A DNA stretch of 64,000 bases from assembly GCF_019399895.1 (NCBI RefSeq), contig NC_091884.1, positions 994,501 to 1,058,500 of the forward strand. The letters run 5' to 3'. The position numbers and the translations under genes are program-made. Positions 37,046-49,300 of the stretch are shown here, piece by piece. The DNA is from Cardiocondyla obscurior (lineage: Eukaryota; Arthropoda; Insecta; Hymenoptera; Formicidae). Every line of letters begins with the position of its first letter. The stretch's first letter is position 1. The notes under the pieces were generated by a model. That model saw only the letters and a program-made list of their open reading frames with translations. It did not search any database and was not told the DNA's origin.

Positions 37046-38322
37046 CTGTTAAATATAAAAAGCAGAAATAATTTATAAATAATAAGTAAATATTTAAAAA
37101 TTTATAACAGATTTACGCGATAAAAAATAAAAAAAGAAACACACATGTCTCATACCAATTATACTAAAAAAAAAACTAAAAAAAAAACAGTTCTCTTCCA
37201 AATAACACAATATATATATTTCTAAATCATATACTAATATATCATGCATTTGAACACAAAAATCAATGTATTTCATGCAATAAATAAAATAATAAAATTA
37301 ATTTAATTCTGTGTACTCATTGTATTCATTAAACGTCGTATTTATATTTTGCTTAGGCGAGAAAATATCGGAGTAATAAAAAAGAAAAAAAAAGACAAAC
37401 CTTCTTGATCACACTATGTTACACTATATCACGATAAAACACAATAAAATTCCAAAAATATACAATCCAACAATTCTCTACTTATCGTATACGTCGTAAA
37501 ATTACCTAAAGTTCACATAACATTTGCCTGTCCGTTCACTCCAGAAACTAATTTCACTCTAGAACTTTGTACGAGAGAAACTGTTCCCATTCCGAGCAGA
37601 ACTTGAACTTGGCTCAACTGAAAGCAGAATAGAACACGGTGTGCTTCGGTGTTGCTTCTCACCCAGTCACGCAGCCATCGTTGATCATCAACCAGTAGCG
37701 ACGGTTAGCAATTACTCCTTCGTTTGAACTTAAATTCATGGCGCGATCTATCGTGTATCTCGACTAATGAGAGACACGGATAATGTCCTGGTTCTTCAGT
37801 TCGACGAATAGCACGAGCGGATGTGACAATTGAGCCAATCGCGATCAAGTGTCCTTAAAAAAAAAATAAAATAAACCGCGGAGACAAAGGTGCCAACTTT
37901 AAAACTCGTATGCACTATAAATCGGGTGTTTCCTTTCATTCTGATTGGTCGAAACGTAGCTCGAAGTTGCACGTTTTGCCCGCGAAGCGCAGCAGTCGAG
38001 TGGTATTGAATTCTACAAGAAATACAAGATTTATATTATTCATGAGTCGTCGCAAGTGATTTTATGGTTATGTACAGAGAGAGAGACAGTCACTCGAGCT
38101 TGGTTTTTATTTTGCATTTATGAAGCTGCTATTGTTATTTATCGTCAGTTAAAAAAACTGTCGCCGTTACTTTAATGCATTGTGATTGTGCTAAAATGAC
38201 GCGACTAAGTGTCTTCCAAATGCAAAATTATAATTAATCCTTTTTTTTTTATAACAAACGATGAAGTACACATTTATGCCTTTTTCGGGATTTTAATATA
38301 GATATATATCTTGCAAACGAAA
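37046..38322. promoter_or_regulatory. Divergent promoter region of kinesin-14 and syntaxin-8
   Basis: 1.3 kb between divergent start codons. On the minus side it contains the intron interrupting the kinesin leader, with a TTTAG-GTAATT donor near 37504. GC-richer DNA at 37.5-38.1 kb is the likely shared promoter. No TATA box is obvious for either gene, and no ORF of note is present. Confidence 0.45.
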
Positions 38323-39544
38323 ATGGCACTTATTAATATTGAAGGAATCGATCCTTGGTAAATTTATAAATTATACTTTATAAAATAGTTTATAAACTTT
38401 ATAAAATAATTTATAAAGTATACAATTTTTTTTGTCTACATCCCGGTGATTTATGATATATCTGTATCTATGTCTGTATGTGATTAGGCTCACGGAATAC
38501 GATGCGTGTGAGAAACTGTTTCGAGAGATTATGGAACAGCTGACTACGCGGGATGGAGAGCCAAAGATGTCGAAAGTCTACGCCAGTCTGTCGGCTAATA
38601 TAAGGCTGCGTATGAAGCAATATACACAAGAAGTTCAGCAACTAAAAAGCAAAGTCGAAGAGGCAGCTAAATTGAAAACAATGTATATATTTTTTTTTTT
38701 AATATAAATTTAAATAGTCTATAGTCTTCTTAAAAATCTAATCTGTTCGACAGAACACTTGAGGAAGCCGAACGTAGAACGAGACAAGTGGAACAGTTGC
38801 AGAGCAAAGATATTCAGTTACAAAAATTATACGAGCCGCGTAACGATTACGTGTCGTCGCGCGCCAGTCTGTTAAAAACGAATAGATCAGCATTTGCAGA
38901 TGGTGGTACAACTTCTTGGGCTGCTGACGATGACGACGACAAACCCTTAGACGTACAAGTATCCGTTGTCGATCTAGCGAATTATCAAGAACAAGTATTA
39001 AGAGGTAATTAATAATACAAGATTAACCTAATTGCAACACGATCGATTCAGCCGTTATCGAGAAATGAAGATCTACGGCAGTAATCTCTCGAACGGCGTT
39101 TCGCGTAAGAATAATTGTATAGTGTGTTGCATCTGCATACATTATGTGTAACTCGCATTTCTCTAATTTTTTTCTAGAACAAGATAAGGACTTGGAAGAA
39201 TTATGTAAAGTGATAACTCGCCAGAAAGAAATTGGACAAACGATTAGCAACGAAGTGGATCACCAAAACGGTAAGTAATAAATTTCGAGAAAAATTTTTT
39301 AGATACTCTAATATGTACAAAAGCTTTGAAACTTCGTATTTAAATAACTTTATAAATTGTATTATATTGTAACGCAGAAATAATCGATGATCTGGCCGAT
39401 CACATGGACAGGACTGATGAATCTTTGATCAATAAGACTCGACAAGTTCGTAATATCCAATCCAAAGATAGTACATGTGGCTACTGGGTAGTAATTCTCT
39501 TGCTTTTTATCGCTATTGTTATCGTTTCACTGGTGGATATATAG
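38323..39544 (+). CDS. Syx8: Syntaxin-8 (Qc-SNARE)
   Basis: An endosomal Qc-SNARE, tail-anchored in the membrane, that mediates late-endosome and lysosome fusion. Exons 38323-38357, 38488-38682, 38754-39004, 39178-39270 and 39378-39544 give 246 residues (human 236). The protein starts MALINIEGIDPWL. An N-terminal helical region runs to about residue 110 (MSKVYASLSANIRLRMKQYT), and an acidic linker follows. The SNARE motif is at about 161-222 (ITRQKEIGQTISNEVDHQNE) with the zero-layer Gln at 190, and IIDDLADHMDRTDESL continues it. The C-terminal anchor is WVVILLLFIAIVIVSLVDI. Trp12 is split by the first intron. The order and the HQNEIIDDL box identify syntaxin-8 over syntaxin-6 or -10. Confidence 0.92.
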
Positions 39545-39620
39545 TACGTTATTTTTATCTTATTTTGAGTTGTTCATATCTGCATTAAAGAAATATTACG
39601 TTGAAAGTATTTATACCTAA

Positions 39621-39626
39621 AATAAA
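39621..39626 (+). terminator. Poly(A) signal of syntaxin-8
   Basis: AATAAA 77 bp after the syntaxin-8 stop codon. Confidence 0.55.
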
Positions 39627-41687
39627 AAAAGGTTATTATAATATTTTTTTACTTAAGATTTTTTAATATGGTTTAAGAAATTAATTAAATTAATGTAAAA
39701 GATTAATTAAATTAATGTTATATGTAAATAAAAAAATGTATATAAACCAAACTATTAATTTTTTTTAAATTCCTACACTCTCTCTTAAAGATAAAGAAAG
39801 AAGTCTCGTGAATTATTGGAAGCGAGGAAAGAAAAAGGTAAACACATCAGATGTATTTTTACATTTTTCTTTTTATATCATAAATATCTATCCTGAATCT
39901 GATTCTATGCGAACTTTCTCGGCGCCAGGGATACAAAGAAAAAGATCGCTATTGTTTCTGCGATTAAATTCATTTAAACGAAAGAAGTCTAGACTGCCTT
40001 GTGCCGGATACATCCGCTTTCTCAGTATCGCCAGTATTTGCATTCGAACGGTGTCTCCAACGCGTGTTTCTTTATTTAATTTAATTTTTTTTCCCCTTTT
40101 CTTTTCGACACGTTCTGCCGGAACAACAGACGAAAGGAATGCCCTAGACTCTTTCTTTTTACAACCCGACACAAATTATCTTGGATTACTATTGTTGTCT
40201 GTAGGAGACATGCTATCAGATTGAAATACATATTTACAATTGGCGCAATAGTTTTCCTTTCCAGCGGATATATCGCGTGAATTTACAACACCGTCCCGAT
40301 TCCCTTTGTCTCGCAAACGGGGGGTTTACTTTTAGTACTTGCTAATCGCCGAGAACACGTCGCTCTTTCATAACATACAATGAGATTTGTTACAACGCCC
40401 CGCGTCGAATCTCTGAGCTTCTTGTACTGCAAATTTTTTTTTTGTTTTTTTCTTTCATCGTAATATGGTCGCATATTGGAACATTATGCCGTTGAGTTCA
40501 ATAAAACTTTTGTTCTGCCTATATTCTCTGGTTATAACAGAATTTTCGCTGCGCTAGCTAGTTGTCACTAGAATTGTTTCATTTTGTTTTTCAACACAGA
40601 TTGCTACTAATGTCACATCAATTATCCAGATTTCTTTTTTTTTTCTTTTTTTTTTTGTTTTTCGCACTTGAACCAAACAGCTTCTTTGATCGCAATAAGA
40701 ATTATGCTCTACGGATACCTGTCTACATTAACAGCCGATCAAACATTTATGCAACAAGGGATCGTTTTCCTAAGCATTAGTCAAAGTTAACTGATGTTCA
40801 AACCGATGCCTCGCCTCTTCCCGAAGGGCAAAAGAAATGAGAGAGAGAGAAAGAGCGAAAGAGATATTGAATCAGTTAAATCTCAGTTAACTTTAATTAA
40901 TTGTTCGCGACAGCTGTTCGCACGACGACGCAAAAGCAAACGCAATTAAATGGGCTTTTTTTTTCTCTGAAGCATCATTCGAAAAAACAGACATTTTCTT
41001 CCAGTTTTACAAGTATTAGCCGCGTTAATTATAGAGTAGACGCACACCAATAACGTAGTATACACAGTGTTAATTATGTGTTCCATAGCGAGTGACCAAA
41101 GTGGCTTGTGCGCTGACTCCAGTGTTTAAGATCTTACCTCGACCTCTCAACATCTCTACTCTCTCTCTCTTACTGATAATATATATATAATATATAATAT
41201 ATATTTCTTTATATATATTAGAATCTTTTTTTTTTGTTTAATTATGTCAAATGGGTCCCGTTAGCCGCTAATCGCTTCACATTTATCGCCACTGGCCCGA
41301 GTTAAATGCGTCGTTTCGTGTTCTCAATAACGTGCTCATTAACGAGGACGAGGACGACGACGACAACTTTATCTAACTAAACATTGAAGAACATCGAACT
41401 GTTTATGCGTGTTCAAGTCCCTGCAGTCAGTCTGAATCTAATTGACAATTGTGTATACCAAAGGTATGTGTCTTCTTGTGCTGCTTGCTTGAGTTTATAT
41501 CCCTTCACTTCTTTCCGAATCTCTTCCATCCGTTTTTCTTTTTACATTAAATTCGCTAACGATCGCTAATATCGGCTACGAGTGTGTATTCGTAGGTACA
41601 TGTTATACCGAGCGTACAATTTTTAGCGTAAAATGTTTTTTATATATACACAGATTACACGTACCCATTATTTTAGAGCGCAATATA

Positions 41688-42017
41688 TGCAGAGTGTTCC
41701 ATCATTCCTGCAATACAACTTTTTAACAATCACGTAATCTTATATATTTTTTTTTTAATTAATACTTTAGATTTTAATTAAACCACATCTTAAATCTTAT
41801 TATTACATATTTATCTTGATACTAAATTAAATGACATTAAGAAAAAGCTAAATAATAAATTAATACGTCTATACGATTAATCTTCAAAATTTTGAACGTA
41901 AGTATAACACTGTCCTAAATTTTTTCTTCAAATTTTTAACAAGAAAAAAAAAAAACTCAACGTTTAACATATCAATCGATCAAGAAAACTCACACGAATA
42001 AAACGGAACACTCTGCA
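41688..42017. mobile_element. MITE-like element with TA target sites (Tc1/mariner type)
   Basis: About 330 bp bounded by inverted ends TGCAGAGTGTTCC and GGAACACTCTGCA, flanked by TA on both sides (41686-41687 and 42018-42019). The inverted ends extend to about 16 identical bases if the TA is included. The interior is AT-rich and non-coding. TA duplication, short inverted termini and length fit a non-autonomous Tc1/mariner derivative. Confidence 0.6.
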
Positions 42018-42537
42018 TATCCCTGTATATCCTTAGGCTAACACAACCATTATCATTCAGCAGTTTGGACATAGAGAAGCACAAGTGTTCTATTGTTAGA
42101 ACGCATAATAGCAATTTTTCGTTTTAATTATCCTCCAAGCGATGAAACATTATAGTCGTGTGTTCCAACTGCGAAATATATATATTTTCTTTTTAACGCT
42201 GCTCATTGTAACGCATCCCCAAGTCGGATATGTATATAGCGAATTGTGACATTACTCTGACAGGTTCTAAGTTCGTCACGCTGTTAATGTAAAAGCTGTA
42301 TCTTCTGTTATCGAAAAATACAATATGCCGAAAATTACATAATCATAATGGTTAGTTTAACGACTTCTTGGGAGAGGAGTCTCGCAGGAGATGTGTCTTA
42401 CAAACGTGCACTGGCCGAAATACGCCCATACATATGACTATAACGAATGATTTCCTATATGGAAATTTCCTGTATGGAAATCATCTGTTACAGTCGGGAT
42501 ATACTTTGTTTTTTTTTCTAATTTCACTCACTACGTT

Positions 42538-42739
42538 CAGTGGCGGATTGGAACATCTCAGAGCTCTAAACATTGTTTTTTAACTGTGAATAATTTGGAC
42601 TATCTCTAATTTTCTTACATTATACAATATATAAAATCATACCGTAGGGGTAATTTAAATGGTTGATATCTGAAGTAATGATCTGTCAACTGTATAATCT
42701 CAAGTATTCATATAACAAATATTCAATAATCCGCCACTG
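42538..42739. mobile_element. hAT-like MITE
   Basis: 202 bp with inverted ends CAGTGGCGGATT and AATCCGCCACTG (12 of 12). The flanking octamers ACTACGTT and GATACATT agree at five of eight bases and may be a decayed 8-bp target duplication, the size made by hAT transposases. Non-coding interior. Confidence 0.55.
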
Positions 42740-45498
42740 GATACATTTTAGTTTAGTTCTACAGAGGCAGTACCGCATGTTTATTTGAATACTTTAGATA
42801 ATCTCTCGCGTACATAGATCGAGACGCTTTCGTGGAAGAGGAAAAGCGAATCTCATTCAGGTGACGACGAGGAGAATCATTCGTATTGACAGACGGCGTA
42901 CAGTATCCACAGGTGTGCGAGAAAATGCACACAGTCATACATATAACTGTAATTATTAATTAGTAAACATTTTTCATAATAAATCTCACTACGCATATAA
43001 ATTAAATCTTACGAATATCTTTTCATCACCTCTACTCTGCAAGGTTCACAAATGTCGAAACAATATAGACCTATCGAGCTCATTTTGGAGGCGTTTGATC
43101 ACGCATATACATTGTTACAATGGTTCTATTCATGCCGGCTTGACTGCGAATTACAATGACAAAGAACACGAAAAATACGAAATAAAGAAAAATTCAGATG
43201 AACAGAAAGCTCCCAGAAATACTTAATATTTTATTTTTGTTACAGTGCACATTGACATCTTGAGGTTTTTTTTTCTTTTTCCACAATAAGGCGAGGATTA
43301 TGAGTAACTCTTTTCTTTTCATTTGGCTTATTGTTATAGTCACCTGCTGTTGAATGCACATACTTCGCTCTTTCTCGCACACAATGCTGTTATCTTTACC
43401 GCGGATTTCGAATTCGTCTATTCCACGAGCAACGTTTACACAATCGTACGCACGCTTTGTTAGTCAAAAAAAGCGAAAAGATTTCCATCTCAAGGTGTTT
43501 TTTTTTTTTTTTTTTTTTTCGTGTATGTGATACGTGATGTAAATGATGGTGTCGCGTAACATGAAACCACATGATGTATCATCGAAGCGATTCGATAAAT
43601 CGTCTAGTAGCGTAACTCTTTTTTTTTGTGTTTTTTTATTTTTTTTTTCTTTAATTTTTTATTTAATATCACATGATTACGCCTAGTATCTAATTTATCT
43701 TCTAAGCAACTCTAATCGTACACAATGTTAGTATGTATCGCATTGAGTGTACAAATTCGAGATTCGCTACTCTAACAAAGCCGGTAATGCTGCACGTTGA
43801 CTGGATACTCTTGTTTGTGCTTCGTCGACATCGTGGGATCGAGAAACGATCTCGATAGATATTAGGATTTCGCTAGATATGCACACGAAAATGGAAAACT
43901 CTATGCTCACTCGTGGCGAGTTCGCGAGACTCGGTAAAGGTCTACCTTTTAACGTCTACATCCGTTATCACGTGGAAAATTAAACTCATTGGAATTGTGT
44001 CAGTTTCATATTCTTATCAAGTGTCATTCTGTACTCTGCCCAATCAGTGGCTTTGATCACGCATTTTCATTTCTTTTCTTTTTTTGTTTTCGTTTTTTTT
44101 TTCTTTTTTTTTTAGTGCATTTTATAACCAGTGCGCGAACACTTGGGTCTCATTCTCCTCTTGGGATATCTTGGATCGAGCGTTCAGTCTTTCGAACGTT
44201 CTCCGATGACGTACATCAGCAGAGAGGGATCGTGTGTCATGTGTGAGAAAGAGGTAAATAGGTAAAGGTAGATCAAAAGTTTTCTGCGTGAATTTTATTG
44301 TGCTCGCATGAGTCGTGTTGTCGTTAGTTTAATAAGCACTCTTGGTCGTCGTACGCGGCCCTGCTGATCGGCAACCGACCGCCAGAGGAACGCCTTCGTT
44401 AAGATTACGAGAGATCGTAATCACGTATAGAAACGATACAACGCGTGATCGTAGAATAAAAATTGTATCTAGGATGATCCTGGAAAGGAGAAAGATATTC
44501 GCCATTAGTGTCGGCATTAGTTCTATGTGGTATAAAATGTGTGATTTATTAAAGGTCGTGGGTCAGTAACACGCGCCAAAGTGGGTCTTCTTAAACAGCT
44601 GCGACACATCCACAATATCCGTAACATAATGTGTTAGAAAAAATTCGTCGAATCTCACGCAATATCGTGATAACTGATAAAAAAAAAAGGTTTCTTTTTT
44701 TTTTGCGTTCTTTTCTTCTTTTTCTTATGCTTGAGAATCGCTCGTCTTGCGCGCGTACAAGATTTTGTTCTTCTTGCTCTCATTTTTTTGCAAATAGACG
44801 AAATGCGCCAGATAGAAATGGGCGGATACACACGTTCGGTTTTAACTCAACAATGCTCGCGCGAACGATAGATATTATAAGCTCGAACAGTGTGATTGTG
44901 TATATAATCGGTTGTACAAAGTTAGACTATGTCTAAAAGAGCATTGTAATGCGATTAGAACGCAATGATTCATAGTCAGACGTGCTATCTAGAATGATCA
45001 ATTGTTTGTATTAGGAAATTCGTACGTTGATAGGAAAATGGATTCACGCTCGAGATACTCGCTCATGTCGCGAGTACACTTGGCGGAGAGAGACAAAGAG
45101 AGCGAAGCAGGCACAGGCATGTGTGTTCGTTGTGGTCACTCGTAACTCCAAAGCACATTTACTAATTTATTGACAAAATTCACGAATATGCTCTGACTCA
45201 AGTCAATCCACAAATCATTGATTCTTCGTTTCTCTTCTAATCGTAAGATCAGCTCGAGGTATCTCTTTCTCTAAAATTACTTCTTTTTTTTTTCTCAGAT
45301 CATTATACTTGATTGCACGAGAACACACTTCCCGCAATCTGTGTATCAATCCTCATGTGTATGCATGTATGATGTATATACGTGTCGTGTATATTTTTTT
45401 GGCTCAATATCTGCATTATACATGACGAGCTACACAGCGTTCCGTTAAGAGTTCTCTCTACTTGTGTAATCAAAACCAATCATTGTAACACGATCATA

Positions 45499-45535
45499 GT
45501 ATATATATGTATATATATATGTATATATATATGTA
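45499..45535. repeat. TATATATG-type microsatellite
   Basis: Tandem (TA)n blocks separated by regularly spaced G residues (TATATATATG units). Confidence 0.85.
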
Positions 45536-45718
45536 CATTTACTATCTACATTATCTACACATCAACAAACTGTTAGTTTTAGCATCTTTATCGTCTTGAA
45601 TTTGTAAATTATTTTCTTTTAAACGTTATGTATCTCGCCTCGCAACTTGCAACCACATCATTTCCAATCATTCATACTTTCATTCTTTTATCACCATAAT
45701 CATTATTATAATCACTTA

Positions 45719-45765
45719 GCATCATCATCACCATCATCATCATCATTATTATTATCATAATTATA
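45719..45765. repeat. ATC/ATT trinucleotide microsatellite
   Basis: An imperfect run of CATCATCAC, CATCAT and ATTATT units on the plus strand. Confidence 0.85.
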
Positions 45766-46398
45766 TCGGCGTTATATGCGTAATCTCGACTAGTTCGAAG
45801 TAACAATTATCGTACGAAGTAATTATATATTCTTCGACTCTCGATCAACTTACAAATAATTGGAAATCAAATTGACGAGCAACATTTAACTCGCGACAAT
45901 TATTTATTCAACAAAATATTTAAAAAAATAAAATAAATATGCCAACTTAAAAAAAAAAAGAAAAAAAGACAAGGAGTCAGTGGCAATTAACGACAATCAA
46001 TAGCTACGCGATATGCAAGTAAACATGCACTGTTACATCACACGTTATGATCGCATAACTTCGGGCCACGACAGTCTCTTTTACAAACATTCGTCGTCGC
46101 TTCTTGTCGAATTTCACTACATCTTCAGGCAAAGCCATCGTTGTCTCTTCGTGGACATTTGATAATTCCTTTTACCTCAGGAAATTATACTGTCCAACAC
46201 TGGGCGAGATTTCTTCAAATGGCGATCGAGTTAATCAGCGTCGTGACGACAGTAACACGACTCAACTCCTTCGACAATGTTCTTAGAATCATTAGTCTTC
46301 CTCTAATCTCTCCTGGAGGCGAATCTTCGTGAAGTTCAGGTTAAATTAGGCTGTGGTGATGGCGAAGGAGTGGCGGGTTGGGGGTACAAGGCCATGTC

Positions 46399-49300
46399 CT
46401 ATATGAATGCCCAACATTCTAACGTTTTAACGACAAAATCTTCACGCGGCGCCAACGGCTCGTTGCCGTACGTGCTGCAAGATTGTGTCCTGCCCTGATA
46501 TAGATCACCATCCAACCAAAGCCCAAATTTGCCACTAAAAACGAAACCGATTCCGTAAAATCGTCATCTAACAATAAAAGAACAAGAAAAAAAAAAGTGA
46601 GAGAAACTTACTCTCCAGCACCAATTGCTAAGCTCTCATTGTTGCCTTTGATAAAGTACAGGTTGTCTCCTGTCCAGTTGAAACACTGGAACCTTGGCGT
46701 AAACCTAAACAGCAGAGACTCACCGGTACCGTAAAAGTGATCGCTTACGTGCAGGGAGCACGAAGTCAATGCACCAAAAACCTGTAATGAAATTAAATAA
46801 TTAATAAAAATTGTAACATGCACATGGTAAAATTGAGAAAAATGTATTTCACGGTGTATGATTATTTTGAGCTTGTAATAAACCATTCAAATACACGACT
46901 TAGTGACAAGTTAATTCAGACGGATGCATTTACGAAGTAAGATCAACGAACAAAAAAGTTTTATGAAAATCCACGTTATTCTCTCAGTCGGACTAATTAT
47001 AATAAATGTGAAACTTTGTACTTCGAATTAATTAGTCGACTTCACCATTTTATCTCTAAATGTATTCTACTCATAATTAAATAATATATCCTTCTAAAAT
47101 AATAATCCTGAAAAATTAATTCGTTTAATAAAGAACAAACAATTTTTATATAAATAATTACATTTTTAATTATATTTTTAAACCTGTTTTCTTGATGTGT
47201 ACGCGCAGAATGCTGTTATCCGATACTCTAACGTAACATTAAAAAAAAAGCCAATGCTGCAATCATAGATGCAATCGTTGTACAGATTGCAAGATTTATT
47301 TTCAGAGGCAGCATTCTTGACTCGAATTAGAACCGATTGACCAATCGACTGTGGCTCGAATTAAGAGAACAAGGCACTCACGCTGCCCTCCGTGTCTTCG
47401 ACGACCAGCAGGATCGGACTTTCAACTTTTGCCATTTTTCGGTACATGCTGTTGAGGCTGAAGCCATGCTGGCTGGTACTGAAGACGAGAGTCCACTGAT
47501 AACCTTCCGCTCTCGCGGGGAGGTGACGGCATAGCTGTTCCCTGTGCTCGTCGCTGAGTATTTCCGTCGTGCCAATGAGGTCGGGCACAATGACATCGTT
47601 ATCCAGAGAAATGGCACTGTTCGCGTAAAGAGCCCGCCTGAACTCCTCGCTCATAGACAGTACCTGCGAATGAGGAATGCATTTAATGGCGTGTTTCCCG
47701 AGGGCGCATTCTTCGACAACGATACGAATATCGCGAGATCTAATCGAGGAGGTGAGAAGTACATTTCATCTCTACCGATAACGGATTCCATGAGAAGATG
47801 ATCGTGACACAAATGGATGTGCATAATGATCTAAATAATGCTTCGTTAGTATGTATGGGCGACGCGGTTGATATTTGAGGACACATGTGAAACGACAAAC
47901 TTCTAGTGTTCGTTAAACACAAAAACTATCTAGCAACATGCACGTGGTGTCTACTTTTGGATACGATGAATAAAAGACTCTGGAGTACTTTCAAGTCGAA
48001 TTAATATTGAATTAGAGGCGGGCAAGATATTGAAATAATAATTAATTGTAATATATATTTTTAGGAGATATAATATAGATTCGTTGGAAGAATATTTCAA
48101 TATCCTGCCTGGCTTCGAATTCTTGAAGTCTCTGAGCGAAACCTTTCGCTTTTTCTCGTTTAATTGACCATAAATATGTGACGCTGAGGGCATTAGTTGT
48201 TCCGACCTTCTGACCTCCTCGGTTTAACTAAATCTAAGCACATTTAGGGCACTACCACATCCAAGTGTCGTGTTGTACTCTGTTAATACCGCTCTCACGT
48301 AACCGCAGCGGGTGTTGCGTTTATTCAAGTCAATTGCCGGATAATTATTAACGTGGGAGGCCACCGTGAAATGTGTGCCAATATTAAATTACTTTTGTTC
48401 GCCTGCCATCACATGGAGTCGTTTAGCTTCGCACCACGCACGATAATGCAATACGCGCGTGAGCGAATGCAAATTCTGCGCGGTGCATATTCATATTTAA
48501 AAATAAAAAAAAAAAAAAAAAAGACCCCCTCAAAGGTAATATCTGAAACGCTGAAGTTATCATATTTTAAACGGTTCTGAAATGAAATAGAATCGGGGAG
48601 GTTTATCATCGATTGTATTGCATCAAATTAAAAAGTCGCATAAATGACGAGCGGAATATCGGAGGTCAAATAAAAATTGTAATAAATTTGAATACAATTG
48701 AAGCTTAAAGAATTGCAATATTTTTTTAATCAATAAGATTACGAAGTACAAAAAAAAAAAAAAAAAAAAGAGAGATTAAATTATCAAAACGACTTTGTAT
48801 GCAGTATTATTTCTACGAAATTAAAAAGTATTTAATTTTAAATATTAATTACGTGTCTCTACATGGGAGAATAAAATGTGCTCTTAATTGGTTGCTATAA
48901 ATATTGCTTGATTTGGTAAGAGACGTAAGACAGAAATGATTATGTTATGTTTATACCACGAACAATACATAAAACGTGAAAGACAAAAGTCTGGACATGT
49001 GCGCACATATACATTTTAATGAAAGTCTGTTATACGTATTGTTCAGAAACGTTTATCACATTGTTTGCGAATAAAATTTTATTTAATTCACTTCTCGAGA
49101 AAGAAAGAGAAAGAATTGAAGTCGCGTTTTCTAAAAGCAATTTAACTTTCCTTCTGTAATGAAGTTGTATACGTGATCTTTGCTTGTCCGATGACACGAC
49201 TTTGAAGTAAATGAAAGGGAAAGATTCATTACTACACTTTGACATTACATATCTTAGCGGAGTATTAAATTTTCAAAGAACTTTCAAATGACGTCAAAAG

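Larger units (their letters stand above)
39545..46398. other. Syntaxin-8 to mustard intergenic region; possible long mustard 3' UTR
   Basis: 6.9 kb with no gene recognised between the convergent ends of syntaxin-8 and mustard. It holds poly(T) runs (40.6, 43.5, 43.6, 44.1 kb), microsatellites, two MITE-like elements at 41.69-42.02 and 42.54-42.74 kb, and small chance frames. The part nearest 46.4 kb must contain the mustard 3' UTR; how far that reaches cannot be told, because many minus-strand AATAAA hexamers occur by composition. Confidence 0.45.

Noticed and set aside
36648..37052. 134-codon hydrophobic plus-strand frame resembling a membrane protein
   Set aside because: Antisense of the Lys/Asn-rich kinesin tail, which always reads as Leu/Phe/Val on the other strand.
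40283..44936. Scattered frames of 60-138 codons
   Set aside because: Short, mutually overlapping, interrupted by poly(T) tracts, with no splice-site pairs.
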